Positions 12,301 through 24,100 of a DNA stretch of 64,000 bases are shown here, one piece after another. Position 1 is the stretch's first letter, and every line of letters begins with the position of its first letter. The DNA is taken from assembly GCF_027172205.1 (NCBI RefSeq), contig NC_070604.1, positions 76,173,023 to 76,237,022 on the forward strand, written 5' to 3'. The DNA comes from Podarcis raffonei. Lineage: Eukaryota > Chordata > Lepidosauria > Squamata > Lacertidae. The translations under genes were made by a program, and so were the position numbers. The notes under the pieces were generated by a model. That model did not search any database. It was not told where the DNA came from and was given only the letters and a program-made list of their open reading frames with translations.

Positions 12301-12968
12301 AGATTTAGTAATAACAAAAATTAACTTGTGGCAAGAGAAACAAAATGACTTTCACTTACAGACATCTCAATCAACCCACACTAGCTTAAGTTTCATTTAA
12401 AGATTTTACCTGTTTATTCTTTTCTTCCAGTTATGAGCCAGAATTGTTTCCTGGTTTAATTTACAGAATGATCAAGCCAAGAATTGTTCTGCTTATATTT
12501 GTTTCTGGGAAGGTAGTTTTAACAGGTAAGTTACATATGACATTTCTGCATTGAGTTAAATTGTAGTGCCAACAGGGGTGCCTAATAGTAATGATTTCAT
12601 GAAAATCCAAATTATTTTAATGTTGGCTTAGTCATTTTTTGAAGTGTTGGTGTTTTGGTATTGCAAATGTGCTACAACTTCTGTCGATGAATTCTTCTAA
12701 GAGTCTACAACTATGGACCAACTGCACAAATAAAATATTTGAGCCATGCACTTCCTCCTTTTTCCTGTCCACATTACAGGAAATGAATAAACCAGAGACC
12801 CCACCTCATGCTCTGCAAAAAAAAGGGGGGGTACATTGTAGTTTTTTTAAAAAAAATGTGATTGTATAACTATTGCTTTGCCTTCTAGGTGCAAAAGTCA
12901 GAGCTGAAATCTACGAAGCATTTGAAAATATATATCCTATTTTAAAAGGATTCAGAAAGACAACGTAA
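4256..12968 (+). CDS. TBP: TATA-box-binding protein TBP (7 coding exons, 300 aa)
   Basis: TBP is the DNA-bending subunit of TFIID, SL1 and TFIIIB in the nucleus and nucleates initiation by RNA polymerases I, II and III. Coding exons are 4256-4309, 8303-8628, 9643-9730, 11006-11097, 11291-11458, 12431-12525 and 12889-12968. All introns are GT-AG, and the 903 nt close exactly on TAA. The protein starts [18 protein letters not shown], as in human TBP. Residues 19-120 are the variable N-terminal part, with a very short glutamine stretch ([12 protein letters not shown], residues 55-66) and Thr/Pro-rich [12 protein letters not shown]. From about residue 121 comes the two-repeat saddle domain ([15 protein letters not shown] ... 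[18 protein letters not shown]), which is essentially unchanged from other vertebrates. Human TBP is 339 aa, and most of the difference is the glutamine tract. The start has a fair context (gccatgg) and matches the family start. No disabling change was seen. Confidence 0.98.
4463..4535. repeat. Tetranucleotide microsatellite (ATCT)n then (GCCT)n
   Basis: About twelve ATCT units with one shortened unit run directly into four GCCT units, in TBP intron 2. The frame that crosses it is a product of the repeat, not a gene. Confidence 0.95.
4979..5013. repeat. Compound (GT)n-(GA)n-G run
   Basis: Alternating GT, then GA, then nine or more G in TBP intron 2. It is simple sequence with no coding potential. 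Confidence 0.85.
5014..6011. other. TBP intron 2, no gene seen
   Basis: A (T)-rich stretch at about 5221-5320 (tttatttatttagagtattt, then ataccgtttttc) resembles the 3' tail of an old LINE/SINE. The rest shows neither conserved coding sequence nor clear repeat ends. Confidence 0.4.
6302..7913 (-). mobile_element. Compact L1-derived retroposon with perfect 18-bp target duplication and an intact 283-aa frame
   Basis: The unit is bounded by ctaatgaaagcatatttg at 6284-6301 and again at 7914-7931, a perfect 18-bp target duplication. It ends in an A-rich tail on the minus strand (the T-rich stretch from 6302). The 5' half (7913 to about 7370) is GC-rich and UTR-like. From 7368 to 6517 runs one open frame. 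Its first ~50 residues are unlike L1 ORF2. From about residue 52 ([17 protein letters not shown]) onward it matches the C-terminus of L1 ORF2, including the cysteine motif CX2CX8HX4C ([18 protein letters not shown]). There is no endonuclease or reverse transcriptase. It looks like an internally deleted or spliced L1 transcript reinserted once, or a non-autonomous L1 subfamily. It lies antisense in TBP intron 2. Confidence 0.85.
8094..8181. repeat. Short fold-back repeat (tgcaatcc...ggattgca family)
   Basis: The ends gtgcaatcc and ggattgcac are inverted, with gtgggtcttactcccagg in the middle. It is about 90 bp long, and at least six relatives occur in the window (about 6012-6075, 41022-41127, 47105-47195, 48548-48620, 57640-57722, with partials at 53440 and 58433). 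It lies 120 bp before TBP exon 3. Confidence 0.6.
9364..9408. repeat. (GT)n(GA)n(CAGA)n microsatellite
   Basis: Simple repeat in TBP intron 3, about 230 bp before exon 4. Confidence 0.9.
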
Positions 12969-13627
12969 CAGTTCCTCGTGCTCATCCAAGAGGTTGGGGA
13001 ACATTTTTAAAGTTACTGATTATGGCACAGCAGTAAAAGGAGACTTACAGACTGCAGCATCAGGCCTTGGAACATTTTCCCAGTTAGTGCCTAATTACCA
13101 GATCTCCATGGGGAGGGTGTTTGTGTTACGTCTAGTTACCGTGAGTTGCTTCACTCGGCTCTCCTTGGAAAAACAACTCAACTTATTTATATTTCTAGCT
13201 TTTAAACAGTTTTAACATCTATTTTTTAAAAAATCGGAAACCTTACGCTGGCAAATTGGTTAAACCGTGTTACTCAACATTTAACAGTTTTCTTACAGTA
13301 TTCTTTCAACCATGAATTTTATAATCAGAAACTTTGATTCTACATTTTTAGACCACATTTCACATTCCCTGTTTTCAGTATTCAGCAGGACAGAAAGTTG
13401 CTAATGAAAACTGATGGTTGTATATATATATTCCTCTATTTGGGAAGCAATTTTTTGAGTTCTAAATGTATAATACATGCTGCTTTTGAAAATTGGGGAA
13501 AGAATTTGAAGAGTAAAAGCCTGCGATTAACCTGATTGGCTTCTGCTGCTGTTTTAATGTGCTAAATGCATGCTTGTAGCTTTCAGTGTATTGAATTGGT
13601 TTTTATAAGATTTCTTAACAATCCAGT

Positions 13628-13633
13628 ATTAAA
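13628..13633 (+). terminator. TBP: Candidate TBP polyadenylation signal ATTAAA
   Basis: ATTAAA lies about 660 nt after the TBP stop, followed by a T-rich/GT-rich stretch (ttttgcctttt ... tttctgtgtgtttc), and just before the (AAT)n tail of the LINE that separates TBP from PDCD2. Other 3' ends within 12969-13680 are possible. Confidence 0.5.
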
Positions 13634-13688
13634 GCAATGTGTTTTGCCTTTTAAATTACTTTCTGTGTGTTTCTTAAGTATCTTTAAA

Positions 13689-16600
13689 ATAATAATAATA
13701 ATAATAATAATTTATTATTTGTACCCCGCCCATCTGGCTGGGTTTCCCCAGCCACTCTGGGCGGCTTCCATAGAAACCAAAAATACACTAAAATATCACA
13801 GATTAAAAACTTCCCTGAACAGGGCTGCCTTAAGATGCCTTCTGAATGTCAGGTAGTTATTTATCGCTTTGACATCTGATGGGAGGGCGTTCCACAGGGC
13901 AGGCGCCACTACCGAGAAGGCCCTCTGCCTGGTTCCCTGTAGCTTTGCTTCTCGCAATGAGGGAACCGCCAGAAGGCCCTCGGCGCTGGACCTCAGCATC
14001 CGGGCAGAACGATGGGGGTGGAGACGCTCCTTCAGGTATACTGGGCCGAGGCCGTTTAGGGCTTTAAAGGTCAACACCAGCACTTTGAATTGTGCTCGGA
14101 AACGTACTGGGAGCCAATGTAGGTCTTTCAAGACCGGTGTTATATGGTCTCGGCGGCCGCCCCCAGTCACCAGTCTAGCTGCCGCATTCTGGATTAGTTG
14201 TAGTTTCCGAGTCACCTTCAAAGGTAGCCCCACGTAGAGCGCATTGCAGTAGTCCAAGCGGGAGATAACCAGAGCATGCACCACTCTGGCGAGACAGTCC
14301 GCGGGCAGGTAGGGTCTCAGCCTGCGTACCAGGTGGAGTTGGTAGACAGCTGCCCTGGACACAGAATTGACCTGCGCCTCCATGGACAGCTGTGAGTCCA
14401 AAATGACTCCCAGGCTGCGCACCTGGTCCTTCAGGGGCACAGTTACCCCATTCAGGACCAGGGAGTCCTCCACACCAGCCCGCCCCGTCCCCCAAAAACA
14501 GTACTTCTGTCTTGTCAGGATTCAACCTCAATCCATTAGCCGCCATCCATCCTCCAACTGCCTCCAGGCACTCACACAGGACCTTCACCGCCTTCACTGG
14601 TTCTGATTTGAAAGAGAGGTAGAGCTGGGTATCATCTGCATATTGATGGACACCCAGTCCAAACCCCCTGATGATCTCTCCCAGTGGCTTCATATAGATG
14701 TTAAAAAGCATGGGGGAGAGGACGGAACCCTGAGGCACCCCGCAAGTGAGGGCCCAGGGGTCTGAACACTCATCCCCCACCACCACTTTCTGAACACGGC
14801 CCAGGAGGAAGGAGCGAAACCACTGCATAACAGTGCCCCCAGCTCCCAGCCCCTCTAGACGGTCCAGAAGGATGTTATGGTCGATTGTATCAAAGGCCGC
14901 TGAGAGATCCAGCAGAACCAGGAAACAACTCTCACCTTTGTCCCTAGCTCGCCGGAGATCATCAACCAGCGCGACCAAGGCAGTTTCAGTCCCATGATGA
15001 GGCCTGAATCCTGATTGGAAGGGATCCAAATGGTCCGCATCCTCCAGGCGTGCCTGGAGTTGTTCAGCAACCACGCGCTCAATCACCTTGCCCAAGAATG
15101 GAAGATTTGAGACTGGGCGATAGTTGGCCATACTGGCCGGGTCTAAAGATGGTTTTTTAAGAAGCGGTTTAATGACCGCTTCTTTCAGCGGATCTGGGAA
15201 TGTTCCCTCACAGAGGGAAGCATTCACCACCCCGCAGAGCCCATCGCCCAGCCCTTCCCGGCTTGCTTTTATTAGCCAGGATGGGCAAGGATCAAGGAGA
15301 CAGGTGGTTGGTTTCACGCATCCAAGCAGCCTGTCCACATCCTCGGGGGTAACGGATTGAAATTGATTCCATGCAACTTGACCAGACAGAGCTCTAGCAC
15401 TCTCCCGCCCCAGCCCTGCTCCCACGGTGGTGTCTAGCTCCTTCCGAATATGAGTGATTTTATCTGCAAAAAACTTTGCAAAATCGTTGCAGGAGATCTT
15501 GGGGTCTTTACAAGGCCCCGGTGGTAAAGGTGGTTCCGTTAAATTGCGAACCACCTGAAAGAGTCTCCTGCTACTATTTTCTGCAGATGCAATAGAGGCG
15601 GTGAAGAAAGTCTTCTTCGCCGTCGCTATCGCCACTTGGTAGGCTCGAAGTTGAGCTCTAACCTGTGTCCGGTCAGATTCGGAGTGAGTTTTTTGCCACC
15701 GACGCTCTAGCCGTCTCAGCGATTGTTTCATCGCCCTCAGCTCCGAAGAAAACCACGGGGCTGTCCGGGCTCCATGCAATCGGAGAGGGCGCTTCGGAGC
15801 CAGACAGTCGATAGCCCTGGTTAACTCCGCATTCCAGCGGGCCACCAGGGAATCAGCTGAAAGGCCATCAACATGGGATAAAGCATCCCCTACCACTCTC
15901 TGGAAACCATCTGGATCCATTAAGTGGCGGGGGCGGACCATCCGAATTGGTCCCACCTCCCTGCAGAGGGGAAGGGTCGCGGAGAAGTCCAGTTGCACCA
16001 GGAAGTGATCTGACCATGGCACTTCTTTTGTTTCACTTTTACTTAGTGTCAGATCACCCACGTCACTAGAGGTGAACACCAGGTCTAAGGCATGTCCATG
16101 ACTATGAGTTGGGCCAAACTTATTCAGGGACAGCCCCATGGAGGCCATGCTTTCCACGAAGTCCCGAGCGGCCCCTTGTAAGGTCGTGTCGGCATGGATG
16201 TTAAAATCCCCTAGGACAACCAAACTAGGTGTCTCCAGGAGAAAATCCGCCACGACCTGAAGCAGCTCAGACAGGGAATCCTTGGTGCAGCGGGGAGGTC
16301 GGTACACCAAAAGGAATCCTGTACTGCCCCTATTGCCCAACTTCCAGAACATGCACTCAGAAAACTGGATCTTCCCAGTAGGACGCCTGGTGCAAGCTAG
16401 TGACTTCCTAAAAATCACTGCAACCCCCCCTCCCCGCCCACATGACCTGGGTTGCTGTGTGTAAGAGAAACCTGGTGGGCAAGCAGCGGCAAGGACAGGC
16501 CCATCTGCTTCCTCCAACCAGGTCTCCGTCACACATGCCAGGTCAAATCCTCCATCCACAATCAGGTCGTGGATGGCAGTGGTTTTATTCATCATTGACC

Positions 16601-16880
16601 TGGCATTACACAGCAACACCTTCAGGTCATGTAGGTTTCCCCTGTTGATTCCAGTATCCATCCGGTCAAGGCCAGACCCGGAGGCAGGGATAGTCTTCAG
16701 ACAACGACTAAACCTGCCTCCTCGGTAATGACATGATCTGGTCTTAGCGTAACTCCGCCTCCTGCCCATGATCACCGAGATCGGATGTCCCAGTGCTTCC
16801 CCCCCTGTGGAACTTGTCCCAGCCATCGTGTTGGCTGGGGCCCCACTCCCAGGCAGCCCTGATCCCGCCCCTTAAAAACA
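13689..16880 (-). mobile_element. Nearly full-length CR1/L2-superfamily LINE (endonuclease + reverse transcriptase)
   Basis: Read on the minus strand, one long frame (16826 down to 14175, 883 codons) encodes an AP-endonuclease-like domain (NARSMMNKTTAIHDL, VTETWLEEADG, GRGGGVAVIF, VVLGDFNIHAD, WSDHFLVQL) and a reverse transcriptase (YRPVSNLPFLGKVIE, LLDLSAAFDTIDH, GVPQGSVLSPMLFNIY, and catalytic YADD at 14642-14631). The expected C-terminus ([33 protein letters not shown]) continues in another frame (14473-13796), so one frame change near 14.5 kb breaks an otherwise open protein. The 3' end is an (AAT)n tail at 13689-13712. It fills the space between the convergent TBP and PDCD2 3' ends. The best fit is the L2-like branch; the exact family is uncertain. 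Confidence 0.9.
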
Positions 16881-16892
16881 AAACGCAAAGTT

Positions 16893-16920
16893 TATATGCT
16901 AAAAAAAAGTTTAGCATATA
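16893..16920. repeat. Perfect 11-bp stem hairpin next to the LINE 5' end
   Basis: tatatgctaaa, six bases of A-rich loop, then tttagcatata. It is a short inverted repeat in AT-rich DNA just outside the LINE. It may be chance or an old element end. Confidence 0.6.
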
Positions 16921-17234
16921 AGCTATAGCTTAGTTCACACATTTTCTGGAACTGGTGGTCAATTCATGTAGTGGTGGAGCAGGCTTGCAGCCCTATAGGG
17001 ATAAGAACAATTTCAAATGGATAGCACCATTTAAACACCTGGTCATATGGAGCACCCAGTTACCTCCATGGCGGAGGGAAGTTTGTTCTTTTACTGAGAA
17101 TAGGGGGATGCTTTGGAGAAATCTAGCTCTAAAATTAAAGGTATAAAAATAAGACAACTGTCTGAAAAATCTTACCTAGCTGCAGGCATGGCAAAGTTTC
17201 ACTACAATATAATAAAGCTACCTTAGCTAATGGT

Positions 17235-17240
17235 TTTATT
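17235..17240 (-). terminator. PDCD2: Candidate PDCD2 polyadenylation signal AATAAA
   Basis: The plus strand reads tttatt (AATAAA on the minus strand), about 180 nt past the PDCD2 stop, which would give a short 3' UTR. No other AATAAA was noticed between it and the stop. Confidence 0.55.
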
Positions 17241-17416
17241 AAAACAAAAGGGCAACTGCTATCATCTCATCACTGGATAAGCGCTTGCTTCTTTTGTTTT
17301 ATCCATGTTTTGTGTAGATGTCCCAAGGGTAATAAACACAATTACGGGATTAGTTATGAAGTGAGATATTTTAATGATGCGGAGTTAAATGTCCTGCCAT
17401 TTAAATTTTGTAGATA

Positions 17417-18109
17417 TTAAATAGTGCTAGAAATATCCTGCTTCCAGACGAATTCTTCGGTATAGTGGTTGCCTCTATTACAGCTGTCGGCACACGTATA
17501 AATCGCTAGTGTTCCCCAGTCGATGCTTTCTCCAAGGCTGTCAACTTTTAGGTGATTCAGAAGTTGCGGCATAATCTTAAACAAAACACAACAGAAATGT
17601 TAAGTTACCTTTTAAGCTACATAGTACTTTTGCTGTACTACATAGTTTAGAAGGCACAGTGATCAATTCTTTATAGTCTTCAAATCTTAGCTTCCAGCCC
17701 CCGTAAAAGCAACAGGATTAGTTGGGGTGGGGGGAAAGAGATAAACAGCACCATTCAAATACTTCAGAAAAATCTGTAGAAAATTTGCAGCAATTACCTG
17801 TCCTAAAAAGTTTATTTAGCACTTGCCAATAAAGCAAGATAAGCGCCGCAACCCCAGAGTCGGCCACGACTGGACCTAATGGTCAGGGGTCCCTTTACCT
17901 TTACGTTCTAGTCAACAACCCGTTTTTAATTTAAGTAGACTATAGTTCCAAAAATGTGTATCATTAAACTCCTGACTTCCCACAATTCAGGTTACCTTGG
18001 CAAGAATTGAAAGAAAATTTAAGTAGAACTAAGAATTCATTCCTAAAATTCTCCTCTGCTGCATGCATGCATGCATGCATATATATATATATATGCATAT
18101 ATATATATA

Positions 18110-18156
<47 letters not shown>

Positions 18157-21100
18157 CACACTTACTTATTACACACAATTTAACCAGATTTCCATACCTG
18201 GAATTCAAACACTCTTTTACTGCCACATAAACAGTTGGGGATGTCCGTCTCCTGAGGAATGTTTTCTGCGGAAATCCAGAGTGGGCCTTCTCCATCTCTA
18301 CAGTATCTGATAATCTGAGATTAAGAGAGATCACAGATGGAGTTTTAAATTACATGGAAAGGCCCCAAGACTTCAGTCCCTTTAAAATTAATGAAACCTG
18401 AATTAAAGCTCCATTAATATCAATGCCAGTAAGTGCAATTTAACTTCTCTGAACTGGGGCAAAAGGTTATGAACGAAAATGAAATATATATGTCATCCCT
18501 TCTGTGGAAGAATGCTGTGCTGCTGGTCACCCCACTCAAACCTTGTGCTTCCATGGCAATCATGTTAGCTTGTTTGCTCTACAACCTCTAGAACCAATCC
18601 TTGCTTTATTTCAGGATGCTAAGAATCAGAGACTTCAGAAAATGGAAGTCTTACTCAAATAAGAACATCCTTACAAAACAGTAAGAGATGAAAAGGAAGC
18701 ATACCGCTGAAACCACTGATTAAAGTATAAATATGTCAAATACAGGCAACCAGCTATGGAGGCAATTGAACCAATAATAACAAGGGTTTTAAGGAGATTG
18801 CTGAAAAGTTAATTAATGTGTCTTCACTGTGGAAGACTTGGGACAGAGGCAACTAGTGACAAGAGGTGAACTTCCAAGACTTCCTTCTCAAGAAATTAAA
18901 AACCACAAGGTCTGAATGGTTTCTAGTCAAAGGTTCTAAATGACATCCCTTAGCAGCCATGGGATAACAGGACAGATCCTTCTCTGGATCAATAAAAAGT
19001 TAAAGAAAGGGTAGCAGAAGGAATAAGCAACAGGTTGCACAATAAAGGGATGTAAGAAGTGAGGTCCCAATAATAATAATAATAATAATACTGGCTGGGT
19101 TTCCCCAGCCACTCTGGACGGCTTCCAATAAAAGATTAAAAATACATTAAAACATCAGACATTAAAAACAGGGCTGCCTTCAGATGTCTTTTAAAAGTAA
19201 GATAGTTGCTTATTTCCTTGACATCTGATGGGAGGGCATTCCACAGGGCGGGTGCCACTACCAAGAAGGTCCTCTGCCTGGTTCCCTGTAACTTTGCTTC
19301 TTGGAGTCAGGGAACCGCCAGAAGGATCAAAGTTGGAACCTGTGCCTGTTCATAATTTTTCAGGGGCAGTGAAGTGGCTATGCTTGCTGACCAAATTATT
19401 CCGGGTGGTAAAAACAAAAAGGGATTGAACAGCTTGAAAAGGATCTCCAAACCAGATGAATGGGAAATAAAGTGGCAAATGCGGTTTGGTGTACAATGAT
19501 GAACACTAGAGCAAAAAAATCCTTACTTTACACTGATGATGTGTTGTGAGCTGACAGTGACTGAGCAGGAAAGGCGTCATGGTAGGTAGCTCAATAAAAA
19601 TGTGTGTGGCAGCTGTTAAAAAAAGGCAAATACCACGGTAGGGAGCCTTAGGAAAGAATTCTGAAAACAAATCTAATATCACAATGCCTTTATAGAAATC
19701 TGGCTGCAACCACATTTTGAGAACCATACAGTTCTGTTTGTTGCATCTCAGAAAGAGATTGGGAGGCACACGTATGCCTCTGTCAGGAAGAAAAAGGAGA
19801 AATGTAAGATGATGATTATTAATAAATGTAGGAGTAACCAAAAATGGTCAGAGAACTGTAGCAGTTCCACTATAAGGAAAAGTTACAGAGTTGGCTCTTT
19901 TTAAATTAGAAAAAAATGAGTAGGGCGAGGGAACATGATATGGTGTAAAACATGCATAGTGTGAAAGAACTGGATCAAGACATCTTTCTCCATCTCTCGT
20001 GATACTAGAACTTCATTCAATGAAGCTGAATGGTGGGACACAAACAGAAGTACTTCATCACACAGCACATAATTTAACTAAAAAAGAACTAGTTGGATAT
20101 GCTATACAGTGGTACCATAATCTGTTCTGGACGCCCGTTTGTAAAACCAAAACAGGTTGTAACCCAAGGCGCGCTTTCGCCAATGGGGCCTCCAAAAAAA
20201 AATTTGTTCATAATCCAAAAAAAATGGGTGGAATCCAAAAAAAGGTTGTAAACTGGGACACACACTTCTGGGTTTGACATGTTTGTAATCCAAAACGTAT
20301 GCAAACCAAGGTTCCACTGTATATAACAGCAGGAGAGAGCTATTCTCATGCCCAGCTCATGGGCAAGCTCTCCACTTCTGCCAATTTTATCATTTAAGTG
20401 TGTTTTTTTAATGTAAAACAATATTACCATTTCTCTTAGGTAGCCACCCTAAGCGGTGCCACTACCTAATTCCCCTATTACTTCTAAGATTTCATTTGGG
20501 CCAGATTTCTGATCTTCACCACATATTTTAGTACTTTAGTGGCATGAAGACCTAGTGGTTAGAAAATTAAGCAATACTGACAGGATTCTAGGCTAAGTAA
20601 CAAATGACAAACAGGCATTACTATTGAACTCATATTTAAAAAATAGAGGGAGCCACAGAAAAATGCATTTCAAAACCTGTTCTGGTTCCGAAGAAATTTT
20701 CTCTTTAAACGTCTGAAAAATCTTGTCATCTTGGGTTTCGTGTTTTGCCATTGCTTCCAATGAAGTCTCATCTAGAGAATCTGGTGCTTCATCTAAAACC
20801 CAAACAGATTAAAATTTTATAGTGTTAAAATCAGCAATACTATAGTTTTAATAAGCAAAAGTAAAATCTTCAGAAGGTTTGCATGAGAAATTAGAACAAA
20901 GTATGTTAAGATGAAGAGTCTGATTTTCATAGTGTAACTTGTTTAAAATATTCCTTTTTGTGAAATGTTTTTAAAAGAAAAGGCTGTGTCTTGCCAGGGA
21001 GATTATGCATGTAATCTTTTTCAAGTTTATGTACTTTTTGTTTATTGTTAATCTGTGTTACTTTTATACTATGCATTCCTTTGTTTGTCAAACGTTTCCT

Positions 21101-24100
21101 GATGACTAGAGCTTCCTGCAGCCAATCAGAAGCCGCGTTTTGTTTTTCAAACGCTTTGGAAGTCGAACGGACTTCCAGAACAGATTCCGTCCGGCTTCCA
21201 AGGTACAACTGTAGTATAATTTAAAAATAGGTCTTGCAGCAAGGAAATTTATTCATACTACTTACCTGTATTGGCGACAGGTGTCAATTCTTTTTTGTCC
21301 TGATCTTCCTCTTCTGTTTCACTGACATTGGAGGAGTCAGTTTCTTCAGGCTCTATCACAATTTCATACTCGGGGAAAAGAAATTTATGATCTGGAATAG
21401 CAACATCCAGCTCACCTTCAAAACAATAACCCAAAATTATTTTGATCATTCTTCCCTATTCTATTTTGTATATCAGTCTATTTTCAAATGATTTCTTGGG
21501 GGTGGGGGCAAACTTTAAAACTAGCAAAGACAAATATAGAATGAAATGGCCAGCAGAATAAAGCCAGAGCAGAAGGCACCATTTTTTTATACAAAGCTGC
21601 AGTGTCTCCATTTTTCGATTTCTTTAAAAACCCTGCTTGTCTCTAGAAGCAGAAATGTCCCAAAATTCAACAGTAACACCTCTAGCATTACTGTAGAGTT
21701 TTTATGTCATTCTACTCACAGAGACAAACAGGATTTTAAAGAAACTGAGGCACTGCAACTTTGCTTAAAAAAGAAACTTGTGCTGCTGGAGATGTCACAG
21801 ACCAAAAGTGGACTTTGCAGCAATGCCAGAAAATATGTAAAAACTATTTTGGCAAAAACTTCTGAATATAATAGAGGATATGATGTTTTAGAATTCGTAG
21901 GTGAATAACAACAACAATGACTACTGTGTCACCACCTTCAGGCCAGACTGTAAAAGGCCTTGCACTACCCAGGAAAGCTGTGTTGGATGACACAATGAGG
22001 ATGCAATGGAGGCAGCAAAGTATACCTTCTTTGCTGCCTTCACTGCCATTTGGTAGGCTTGATGATGAGGCCTCACTAGTGTTTGATTGCATTTGACGGG
22101 AGTTTTCCTCCACTTGCATTTGAGCTGTCTCCCAGCTTGCTTCCTCATCCTAAGCTATGGAGTATATACAATGGTACCTCGGTTGTCAAACGTAATAAGA
22201 CCGTTCGACTTCCAAAACGTTTGACAACCAAGGTGCAATGGGCGGTCAGTAAATTCCATTGAGAAAATGGAGAAACGTGCCTTGGAAGCCGTTCAACTTC
22301 CGAGGGGCATTCGAAACCCAAGGTTCCACTGTACCAGGAAGCCAAATGGGCTCCACAAAGTGGGAGAGGGTGCTGAAGGGCAATCATGTCAATGGCCATT
22401 AGGATATTCCAGAGGCTGGCCAGGGCTTTGATATGAGCGCCAGTTATATCAGCCATAAAAATTCCTAGAGCAGTTTTAGAAATCCATTGGATTCATCAGC
22501 CGCCAAGGGCAGACAATCCTAATAGAGACCCTGCCTCTGCAGAGAGAAAAAAGATGCTAAAAGCCTAAATCTCAACAGGAAAAGATTGGACCATGACCAG
22601 AGACTGATGCCAATATCCTCCACTTTCAGCTAACCCTCTTCACAAGGTCCCGAGCGTGACCTGCCACATGCGTTGGGCCAATAACATACTGGAACAGCTC
22701 CATGGCCGCTATGAAGCCCTGAGCCACCGTAGAGCCATTCACCTCATCATGGATGTTGAAATCCCCCCAAACCAGCAGTCTGTAAGCCTTCAACACCACC
22801 TGAGACTAGCTCTGTCAGCTTAGGCAGGCAGACTGCTGTGGAGCTAGGTGGACGGTAAACCAGCAGAATGCCAAATCTGTCCCAATTGCCCAATGCCAAG
22901 AACGTGCCCTCTAGTTCTCCTGCCCCCAAATGGACAGAGAGCCTGGAAAGAGCTAGATCACAACAATACCCCCTCCCTGACCCTCAGGTCTGCCCTGATG
23001 CTGCTCCAAATACTCAGGTGGACACAGCTGGGTAAGACCAACCACACCTTGCTCAGCCACCGAGGTATCAGTAATATAGACCAGATCAGCCTCTTCATCC
23101 AGAATAAGATGAGGGAGGTCTTCCTCAGAGCTAACCTGGCATTCAGGGCAGCAGCCGTGGACCGAAGGGCTGGCTAACAGGATGACTGCAAAGCCTCAGG
23201 TTGGAGGACGGGCTGGCACACAGCACAGACACTAACTGTGTGGGCTGTGGGCCCCTTCCCCAGCCTGCCCCACCTCCCATACCACACCTCCCCCTACCCT
23301 GAAACATTGTGATTGCACACCCCCCCGCCGCCCACTCTCCCCAATTATAACAATTCTTCTTGGACTGCTTAATTCTGAAGTAATCAAAGCCAATCTTCAA
23401 CTAATGGAGACCCTCCTCTAAATCAATGCAAATTTCTAGAGTTTCAAATTGCTTACCAGACTGCAAGCATGAAAGCTTATGCCCTGCTTTCCAGTCCTTA
23501 ACTTGATGGTCCTTGCTACAGTAATGAGCCTTGTGGCATTTGGAGCATGTTTTGCTTCCTAAACACCCACAGACTCGGCACAGCTTCGTCCCACATTTTA
23601 GCTGTAGATTTGCACAAATTGGCTCTTCATGGGGTGGCTCTTCCTGTGGTGGATCATAAGAGTAGGTGTCATTCTTCCTTGGTAATTGATTCCTAAAAAC
23701 TTGAAAATAGAAAAAAATTATTAACTATCTGAAAGCAACAGTATGGATATATATTTTTTGTTTGCTCTCTCTGACCTGGCTATGTCAGAAACTATACAAG
23801 TTGCTACACTTCTCCTTAATCTTTACCGGAGGAGAGACCTCTTATTCCAAAGGATCCAAAGCTCCTTAAGGGAGAGAGAGATCCACTAATTTTGTAATAT
23901 TGGCAGCATTTGAGTGTGGTATAACAGCATGCACGGCATGTATATAATCTGAGAGAAAATTCACTTCTCAGCAGTGTCAAACTACACACGCTCCAATTCT
24001 AGTTGAATAGTACCACACATTTCAGTTAGTACCTGAAAAATCTCTAGCCACCATCTGAGGTGAGACTCACACTGCTAATGTTTTCTTAAATCCGTTTTTG

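Noticed and set aside
13869-16648. Plus-strand frames across 13.9-16.6 kb
   Set aside because: They are antisense to the LINE reading frame.
17964-18334. Frames encoding Ile-Tyr repeats
   Set aside because: They read through the AT microsatellite. The C-terminal overlap with PDCD2 exon 5 is in a different frame.
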